Source of the DNA: DASZHC01 sp035938215
Lineage (GTDB): Bacteria > Verrucomicrobiota > Verrucomicrobiia > Chthoniobacterales > JAFAMB01
DNA length: 29,265 nt
Assembly (NCBI GenBank): GCA_035938215.1
Contig: DASZHC010000263.1
Coordinates: forward strand, 1-29,265
Direction of reading: 5' to 3'
Notes under the pieces: generated by a model
The model's database searches: none
Seen by the model: the letters and a program-made list of their open reading frames with translations, nothing else
Told to the model about the DNA's origin: nothing
Shown: positions 24,019 through 29,265 of the stretch, in pieces
Layout of the letters: each line of letters starts with the position of its first letter
Position numbering within the stretch: the stretch's first letter is position 1
Position numbers and translations under genes: made by a program

Positions 24019-24321
24019 ATGCCTCCTGCAGCTCGAATAGGTGATATGCACACCTGCCCGATGGTCACGCCGGGCGTTCCGCCGGTGCCACATGTGGGCG
24101 GCCCGATTCTGCCGCCCGGATGTCCGACCGTTCTTATCGGGGGACAACCCGCTGCCCGGGTTACCGACATGTGTACATGCGTCGGACCTCCCGACGTAAT
24201 CGTGAAAGGTTCTCCCACCGTATTGATCGGCAATTTGCTCGCGGCACGGATGGGGGATCAGACCGCACACGGCGGAGTCATTGTGATTGGATGTCCTACA
24301 GTGATGATCGGGGATGGATAA
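24019..24321 (+). CDS. PAAR-domain spike tip protein
   Basis: A 100-aa single PAAR domain: PAARIGDMHTCPMVTPGVPPVPHVGGPILPPGCPTVLIGGQPAARVTDMCTC, then GSPTVLIGNLLAARMGDQTAHGGVIVIGCPTVMIGD. The repeated PTVLIG turns and the His/Cys residues fit the zinc-binding cone that sharpens the VgrG tip. There is no N- or C-terminal effector extension. It lies 25 nt after vgrG and is surely in the same transcript. Confidence 0.95.
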   Translation: MPPAARIGDMHTCPMVTPGVPPVPHVGGPILPPGCPTVLIGGQPAARVTDMCTCVGPPDVIVKGSPTVLIGNLLAARMGDQTAHGGVIVIGCPTVMIGDG

Positions 24322-24425
24322 GCCGCCGAGAGAGCGCGGAGGGGGAATTTCACCGCAGAGACACAGCGGACACAAACCTAAGAGGAGGCAGGGGGATTGG
24401 GGCTGATAAAAGAACCGGACGTTTA

Positions 24426-24911
24426 TTATTCTGCTGTTGAAGCGATGAACTCAGCAGGGAAAGTCTCGTACGTATTTACGTCCCCAATTTTTGGAAGAGT
24501 TGCCACCACGTAACAACTTGGACCGACCGGCTCCTGCGTTACCACGTCGAAGACCATGATACAGTGCAACTGCGAGGGATCCGCCCACTCGGATCCGAGC
24601 GGTTTGCCCTCAGAGGCAGCTTTCTCCTGGGCGGTGGCTTGGTCCTTCAGATATTTTCCTTTCTGCTTAGTGTTCGGATCGAGCGTCTGGAGTGCAACGT
24701 AGCGTCCCCGGGGCCTTGGTTTTTGGTGATGAGCTACCTTTGTAAAGTATCGGTTTGCTCGTTGCTGAGCGTCGGCCGTTTGAGCGGGCGCGACCTTACA
24801 GACGACGAGAACCAGTTGGCCAAAGCCATGGGGACCATAAAAACTGGAGCACCCGCCTGCGAGTAACAGAAGGCTGGCAAAACAGACAAAGAGAAAATGT
24901 CTAAGCTTCAT
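24426..24911 (-). CDS. Small putative lipoprotein, unknown function
   Basis: A 161-aa protein with a lipoprotein signal: MKLRHFLFVCFASLLLLAGGC, Cys21 as the likely lipidated residue. The mature part is polar and basic (TKVAHHQKPRPRGRYVALQTLDPNTKQKGKYLKDQ) with two further Cys (CIMVFDVVTQEPVGPSCYVV). The ending region VFDVVTQEPVGPSCYVVATLP...FPAEFIA is distinctive but I do not recognise it. It is convergent with the PAAR gene (104-bp gap) and downstream of, and co-oriented with, the kinase gene. TssJ, the T6SS outer-membrane lipoprotein, was considered but no TssJ signature is visible. An immunity or envelope role is possible given the position. Confidence 0.75.
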   Translation of the reverse strand: MKLRHFLFVCFASLLLLAGGCSSFYGPHGFGQLVLVVCKVAPAQTADAQQRANRYFTKVAHHQKPRPRGRYVALQTLDPNTKQKGKYLKDQATAQEKAASEGKPLGSEWADPSQLHCIMVFDVVTQEPVGPSCYVVATLPKIGDVNTYETFPAEFIASTAE

Positions 24912-25065
24912 GCCTGGGTGAAAAGTACCTTTGTGTCCAATAAGTATATGAGATTTCTTTCGATCTCTTGGGACCTGAGATTAATCATAGCGAACGTAAG
25001 TGTCCAGCGCATAACGCGAAAATACTCCTAACGTAGTATAGAGCTCCGAGATTTGCTGTTCTCAG

Positions 25066-28000
25066 TCATCGATCTTTCTGTATTCTGCTCCGATTCTTAT
25101 CATCGCCCGATAGCTGCTCGAGTAGTTTCTTCAGGTGAGTAGCCTTTGGCGTGAACTGCTGCGGATCTTGGCTTGCCAGGATTTCATATATCTGCAGGGC
25201 CTCTGCAAATTCCTTTCGCGCCTCCTCCCTGCGGCCCTGGTGAAGATTAACATCTCCGAGGTTATTAAGCGTCGTCGCTATGAAAGGCCGAAAGGTCGCC
25301 TCGTTTTTCTGTGCCAGTTCACGGTAGATATCGAGCGCCTCTGCAAATTCCTTGCGAGCATCCTCCAACCGGTTCAGGTGGCTATCAGTTATGGCCAGAT
25401 TATTAAGCGTCGCTGCTGTATATGGGCGATAGACCTCCGGGTTTTTCTGCGCGAGTTCTCGGCGAATCTGCAGCGCCTCTGCAAATTCGTTGCGGGCATC
25501 CTCCAGCCGGCCCTGATCGAGCGCAAGATTCCCAAGATTGTTGAGCGTCATGGCTACGAAAGGCGCATGAAGTTCCTGGTTTTTCTGCGCCAGCCCGCGG
25601 TAGGTCTGCAGGGCCTCCTCAAATTCGTTCCGAGCCTCCGGGATCCGATTTTGCCGGCGATCAAGAATCGCCAGGTTGTTAAGCGTCCTCGCTACGAAAG
25701 GTCCATAGGTGTCAGGATTCTTCTGGGCCAACGGACGGCGAATTTGCAGGACCTCCACAAATTCCTTGCGAGCCTCCTCCATCCGCCCTTGGTTCAAATC
25801 AGCATTTGCCAGGTTGTTAAGCGTGGTAGCCACAAGAGGCCAATAGATTTCCTGGCTTTTCCGTGTCAGCTCTCTAAAGATCTGAAGCGCTTCTGCAAAT
25901 TCTTGTCGAGCCTCCTCCATCCGGCCCTGGCGACTGTCCAGAATCGCCAGGTTATTAAGAGTCTTTGCAACATCCGGGCGATAAGCCTCGGGACTTTTAT
26001 CCGCCAGCTCGCGGTAAATCTCGAGGGCTTCCGTAAATTCCTTGTGAGCCTCTTCCAGCCTGCGCGGGTCAAGACTATTCATCCACTCGATATCGTCAGG
26101 TGAACTCGGCGTGAGTTCTATATTTATTTTCCCAGTCATTCCCTGACGAACGTCGATGCTTTTCTTGATCGGCTGATACTTGTTTAAAGTCGCGATAAGT
26201 TGATGAGTTCCAAAGGGAACATGAGTGAACGTATCCGGTGGCGAATCCGGTGGCTTGCCGTCCAGGAGGATTGAGGCGCCGGCCGGCTTAATACTGACCG
26301 ATAATGCGTCCAATTCCTGTTTGGGCGTGAGTTGCAGATGTATTTGGGAGGCCGTTCCTTTGCGGACCTGGATTTCCTGCTTAAGAGGCTCGTAGCCCGG
26401 TGAGGTGGCGGTGAGCTGATGGTCGCCAAAGGGCACATGAGTAAAATTGTTCGCGGGTGACTCGGGCGGCTTGCCGTCCAGAAGAATTGAGGCGCCGGCT
26501 GGTTCGGTGCGAACGGATAGAGAAGGAAGGTCCTGGCTCTCCGTGAGCTGCAGCCGCATTTCTGGACCGGTCCCCTTTTGAACCCGAATTTCTTTCGTGA
26601 TGAGTTCCTGGTCACTCAAGAGAGCACGCAGCTCATGGATGCCAAAGTGAACATGAGAAAAAGTGTCGGGGGAAATGTCCGGAGGTTTGCCGTCCAGAAA
26701 AATAGCAACGTTAGCCGGATCGGTGTGAATGGATAAAACGGAAATTTCCTCACTCCCGCCGAACAAACTCAGGAAATAAAAACCGATTCCCAAAAAAACA
26801 GTAAGGCAGGGTATTAGAATCCAACGCCATCCGCTCGCCAGAGGCTTACCTTGAGGCGAAACGGTAACTGGCCCCTGTGGGGGCGAGATTAGAGAATCCG
26901 TTGTTTGCGCAGGTGGTTTCGTACTATCTGAGACATCTGGCGCCGACGTAGCGACGCTAGTTGCCCTCGCCAGTTGCCTGGCAAGCTCCTCAGCAGACGG
27001 GGATTCATCAGCTACCGCTCGCCGCAACGCTGCGTTCCCCTCCTGTGTCAATGCGGCAACGGGCGTATATTGCCCCGTCATTTGCAGTCTTGTGCGCGGC
27101 CCGCCTAGCAATTCATATGCGAGCATGCTTAGCAGACGTATGCAACTATCAGGCGGTCCGCCGCCAGGTGCGCCCTGTGTCCGGGTAGCCGGGCTTGACC
27201 AAGTCTGAACGTCTGAGGGCAACAACAAAAGGCTGATTGCGTCGACTTTCGGTGCCAGCGACTCCCAAGAGGTGAGGAGACGTCGCGAAAGATCAGGCCG
27301 AGGCTCGTCCCCGCTCGACCCCTGATTGGTCAGATGAATCCCCGATAACGTAATGTCGATGTACTGGAGCCGATGGAGGTTGGCGTGATCGACAAGAGAA
27401 GCCAAGAGGCTTACCAAGCGCACCACTTCCGGCGCTGTGAGCACGCTGCGCGCTCGAAGGATATCCAGCATCGATGGTCCGCTGACATGCTCCTGGACCA
27501 GAAAAGTGCAATCGGTGACAGTTTCTAACGAATGGATTTCCCGCAACATCGGATGCGGCGAAGCACGCGCCAGGCGTACCGCCTCTTGCAGGGCGGTGAG
27601 GCGTCTGCTGTCCGATAAGAAATCCGGGCTCAAAAGCATGACATGTACCCGGCGCTCACGCGAAAGGTCGTCTGCTGAAAAACTGCGACCTATAGGGGAC
27701 TCAACAAGTTCTTGAATAAGTTTGTAGTTCTGCGCGAGAACCACACCTACACCAAGGGGCTGACCCGAGGTAGAAGATAGACCGACAGTCTCAAAAGCGC
27801 CGCCTGATTCACCCGTTGGATACCGGGAGGCCAGGCGTGCCGTCCCAATTTCTTCGAGACAGGCAAGGATGGCCATTTGCAAAGCCTGTGGAGTTTGTGG
27901 TCGATTGTTACGGTTCTTCTCCGTCATATGCTGAAGCAGAGAGACAACACATCGGGGTAACTTTGCCAACGGCTCAATCGGCAAGGGCTTGTACAACTGT

Positions 28001-28698
28001 TGGCTCATGACTTGGCCGGTGGAACCCGAGAATGGCGACTGGGCGGTCAATGTGAAATAAAGTGTAACGCCGAGCGAGTAGATGTCCGACCGGATGTCCA
28101 CTTCTCCTTCCTCAATCTGTTCCGGACTTGCGAAATGTGGTGTGCCCACAAAACCTCCAATCGTGAGGGCGCCTGAGTCGTCGCCTGCGTCCCTTGGAAC
28201 TTTTGCCAATCCGAAGTCGATAACCTTGACAATCTGTTCTCCTTCGTGGTCTACCAGCATCAGATTGCTTGGCTTTAAGTCCCGATGAACCAGTTGTTGT
28301 TTGGCAGCCACAACCAAGGCGCGAGTGACCTGAAGCCCAATATTTAGAGCCTCGACAGGCTCCAGAGGTCCTTGACGTCTTACACGGGTTTCAACGGTCT
28401 CGCCGTCGATGAACTCCATGACGTAAAAATATCTGTCCTCTTCGGTGCCGAGGTTAAATACGGACGCAACGTTCGGATGGCGCAGTGCCGCTGCGGCGCG
28501 AGCTTCCCGCAGAAAGCGCTGTCGCGCGATATCACTTTCGAGGTATGCGGCGTTGATGACCTTGAGGGCAACAGGGAAGCGAAGATTGGTGTCGAAAGCC
28601 TTGAAGGTGATGCCCATCGCTCCGCGACCCAACTCCCAAAGGCTGCCATCCTCTCGCCGGAGTACTTCGTATTGATGATATCGATCGGCTGTCGCCAT
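25066..28698 (-). CDS. Ser/Thr kinase with tandem pseudokinase-like domain, TM helix, three PEGA and seven TPR repeats
   Basis: A 1210-aa membrane protein. Hanks kinase domain at ~10-270 with all key parts: glycine loop LGRGAMG (~23-29), Lys46 (VALKVI), HRDLKPSN (138-145, catalytic Asp140), DFG (161-163), SPE (191-193) and RSDIYSLG. A second kinase-like stretch at ~320-580 (LAQNYKLIQEL...; FLVQEHVSGPSMLDILR; LQYIDITLSGIHLTNQ) lacks HRD, the metal Asp and a glycine loop, so it is probably a pseudokinase. TM helix at ~624-645. Three PEGA repeats at ~653-865 (PAGASILLDGKPP...FTHVPFG.HQL). Seven TPR repeats of 46 aa at ~879-1195 (EARKEFAEALQIYRELAQKN...TLNNLA). The C-terminus should be outside the inner membrane, sensing or scaffolding. 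It is the only kinase near the T6SS; substrates unknown. Confidence 0.93.
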   Translation of the reverse strand: MATADRYHQYEVLRREDGSLWELGRGAMGITFKAFDTNLRFPVALKVINAAYLESDIARQRFLREARAAAALRHPNVASVFNLGTEEDRYFYVMEFIDGETVETRVRRQGPLEPVEALNIGLQVTRALVVAAKQQLVHRDLKPSNLMLVDHEGEQIVKVIDFGLAKVPRDAGDDSGALTIGGFVGTPHFASPEQIEEGEVDIRSDIYSLGVTLYFTLTAQSPFSGSTGQVMSQQLYKPLPIEPLAKLPRCVVSLLQHMTEKNRNNRPQTPQALQMAILACLEEIGTARLASRYPTGESGGAFETVGLSSTSGQPLGVGVVLAQNYKLIQELVESPIGRSFSADDLSRERRVHVMLLSPDFLSDSRRLTALQEAVRLARASPHPMLREIHSLETVTDCTFLVQEHVSGPSMLDILRARSVLTAPEVVRLVSLLASLVDHANLHRLQYIDITLSGIHLTNQGSSGDEPRPDLSRRLLTSWESLAPKVDAISLLLLPSDVQTWSSPATRTQGAPGGGPPDSCIRLLSMLAYELLGGPRTRLQMTGQYTPVAALTQEGNAALRRAVADESPSAEELARQLARATSVATSAPDVSDSTKPPAQTTDSLISPPQGPVTVSPQGKPLASGWRWILIPCLTVFLGIGFYFLSLFGGSEEISVLSIHTDPANVAIFLDGKPPDISPDTFSHVHFGIHELRALLSDQELITKEIRVQKGTGPEMRLQLTESQDLPSLSVRTEPAGASILLDGKPPESPANNFTHVPFGDHQLTATSPGYEPLKQEIQVRKGTASQIHLQLTPKQELDALSVSIKPAGASILLDGKPPDSPPDTFTHVPFGTHQLIATLNKYQPIKKSIDVRQGMTGKINIELTPSSPDDIEWMNSLDPRRLEEAHKEFTEALEIYRELADKSPEAYRPDVAKTLNNLAILDSRQGRMEEARQEFAEALQIFRELTRKSQEIYWPLVATTLNNLANADLNQGRMEEARKEFVEVLQIRRPLAQKNPDTYGPFVARTLNNLAILDRRQNRIPEARNEFEEALQTYRGLAQKNQELHAPFVAMTLNNLGNLALDQGRLEDARNEFAEALQIRRELAQKNPEVYRPYTAATLNNLAITDSHLNRLEDARKEFAEALDIYRELAQKNEATFRPFIATTLNNLGDVNLHQGRREEARKEFAEALQIYEILASQDPQQFTPKATHLKKLLEQLSGDDKNRSRIQKDR
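25140..26075 (-). repeat. Tandem 138-bp coding repeats encoding the TPR array
   Basis: Seven 46-codon units with clearly related DNA (recurring CTCTGCAAATTC and TTGTTAAGCG-like blocks on the plus strand about every 138 bp). This shows recent internal duplication at DNA level. They make plus-strand frames (for example 25135-26103) look open by chance. Confidence 0.85.
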
Positions 28699-29090
28699 TG
28701 CGGGTAGAACAATAAACCAAAAGCAACAGGTGGCTACAACCCAATCATAGGCTCGAGGATCTCAACCTTGGGAGCGCCGAGCCTGGCTCGCAAGCGACGG
28801 TTGAATCGAAACCGCAGATATATTAGTGAACGCTTCTCCAGGAACTAACGGTGGAGGCTCTTAAGCCCTAGAGGGGCGTTGCTCGCAACGGCCGGATGCG
28901 CGGTAAGAGATGATTTCGTCGGCATTAGCGAAACTGCGGGAGTTGCAAGCAAATCCCCTGCAGACAAGCCGGTAGCCAACCTCAGCCTTCGCAGTTCAGT
29001 CTCAGCTCAAAAACTATCATAAGAAGCTTCATACCTTACGCTGTCCGTGGGGTAGTCGCGTTCCGAGGCGACCGCTCTTGCGAGGCGGAT
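28699..29090. other. Upstream region of the kinase gene, no gene seen
   Basis: No credible reading frame, tRNA or riboswitch was recognised. Only short palindromes (for example CGTTGC-TC-GCAACG near 28876) are visible. It presumably holds the kinase promoter, but no convincing -35/-10 pair could be fixed. Confidence 0.4.
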
Positions 29091-29096
29091 AGGTAG

Positions 29097-29183
29097 GGCC
29101 GGATCTCCGAGCCGGCCGTTCTAACGAGGCAGACTCGTAAGGGCAAGGGCGCTATTCTCGGCGGGCAGCTCGGAGATCTGCCC
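29097..29183. repeat. Paired REP-like hairpins
   Basis: Hairpin 1 (29097-29117) is GGCCGG-ATCTCCGAG-CCGGCC; hairpin 2 (29163-29183) is GGGCAG-CTCGGAGAT-CTGCCC. The loops are exact reverse complements, so the pair also forms a longer inverted repeat, as in BIME-type REP pairs. It is a different family from the RAYT-flanking palindromes. Confidence 0.75.
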
Positions 29184-29194
29184 CTCCCAGGGTT

Positions 29195-29255
29195 ATGCAC
29201 CGCATGGACCGATTTCAAGTTCCTTGGACGAGTCACAGAGCCGCAGGCATTTGTG
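29195..29255 (+). repeat. 61-bp dispersed repeat, copy 2
   Basis: Ungapped match (about 80%) to 6221-6281, same orientation, beginning ATGCACCGCAT. It lies directly after the paired hairpins, near the window edge. It may be the flank of a larger repeat cut by the edge. Confidence 0.7.
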
Positions 29256-29265
29256 TATTACTTAG

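Noticed and set aside
24426..24911. TssJ assignment for the lipoprotein
   Set aside because: Has a lipobox and suitable size but no TssJ sequence pattern; left as unknown.
25135..26103. 322-aa plus-strand frame with repeats
   Set aside because: Antisense image of the TPR array of the kinase gene.

Overview
The window looks like chromosomal DNA from a Gram-negative soil or sediment bacterium, most likely Verrucomicrobiota (Chthoniobacterales-like); Acidobacteriota is the main alternative. This is an inference. It rests on moderate GC, many dispersed palindromic repeats, a REP-associated tyrosine transposase (RAYT) with its own palindrome array, and a very large Hanks kinase with PEGA and TPR repeats. 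No rRNA or other taxonomic marker is present.

Layout. (1) 1-721, minus: 5' part of a zinc-ribbon / TM / Pro-Thr linker / OmpA-like protein, running off the window. (2) 1039-4117, plus: STAS protein, then MlaE, MlaF and MlaD-like genes, the last three coupled by 4-nt overlaps (an MCE/Mla lipid transporter). (3) 4396-6078, plus: a GAF / SpoIIE-type phosphatase / RsbW-like ATPase fusion. With the STAS protein it could form a partner-switching module. (4) 6290-7858, minus: SAM methyltransferase with a methyltransferase-regulatory domain. (5) 7947-19220, plus: type VI secretion cluster in the order tssA, tssB, tssC, hcp, tagJ, tssE, tssF, tssG, tssH(clpV). (6) 19250-20441: RAYT gene embedded in a REP-like palindrome array. 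(7) 20453-21514, minus: unknown protein with a His-Gly / Ala-Cys layout like clan CD (caspase-like) peptidases, divergent from vgrG. (8) 21753-24321, plus: vgrG and a PAAR tip gene. (9) 24426-24911, minus: small lipoprotein. (10) 25066-28698, minus: 1210-aa Ser/Thr kinase with a second, degenerate kinase-like domain, a TM helix, three PEGA and seven TPR repeats. (11) 28699-29265: non-coding, with hairpin repeats.

Functionally, the cluster encodes the sheath (TssB/C), tube (Hcp), sheath-recycling ATPase (ClpV with TagJ), part of the baseplate (TssE/F/G), cap (TssA) and spike (VgrG, PAAR). TssK and the membrane complex TssJ/L/M are not in the window. A phosphatase on the left and a kinase on the right suggest control by protein phosphorylation, as in other T6SSs, but the protein families differ from the classical PpkA/PppA pair.

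The most unusual feature is a ~96-bp palindromic element (perfect 22-bp arms in the best copy). It occurs four times complete and once as a half, always in the same orientation and always just 5' of a plus-strand gene of this cluster (STAS, mlaE, GAF-SpoIIE, tagJ, vgrG). Three copies abut a second 85-bp element with its own 11-12-bp terminal inverted repeats. In front of mlaE and the phosphatase gene this second element forms the DNA immediately upstream of the start codon.
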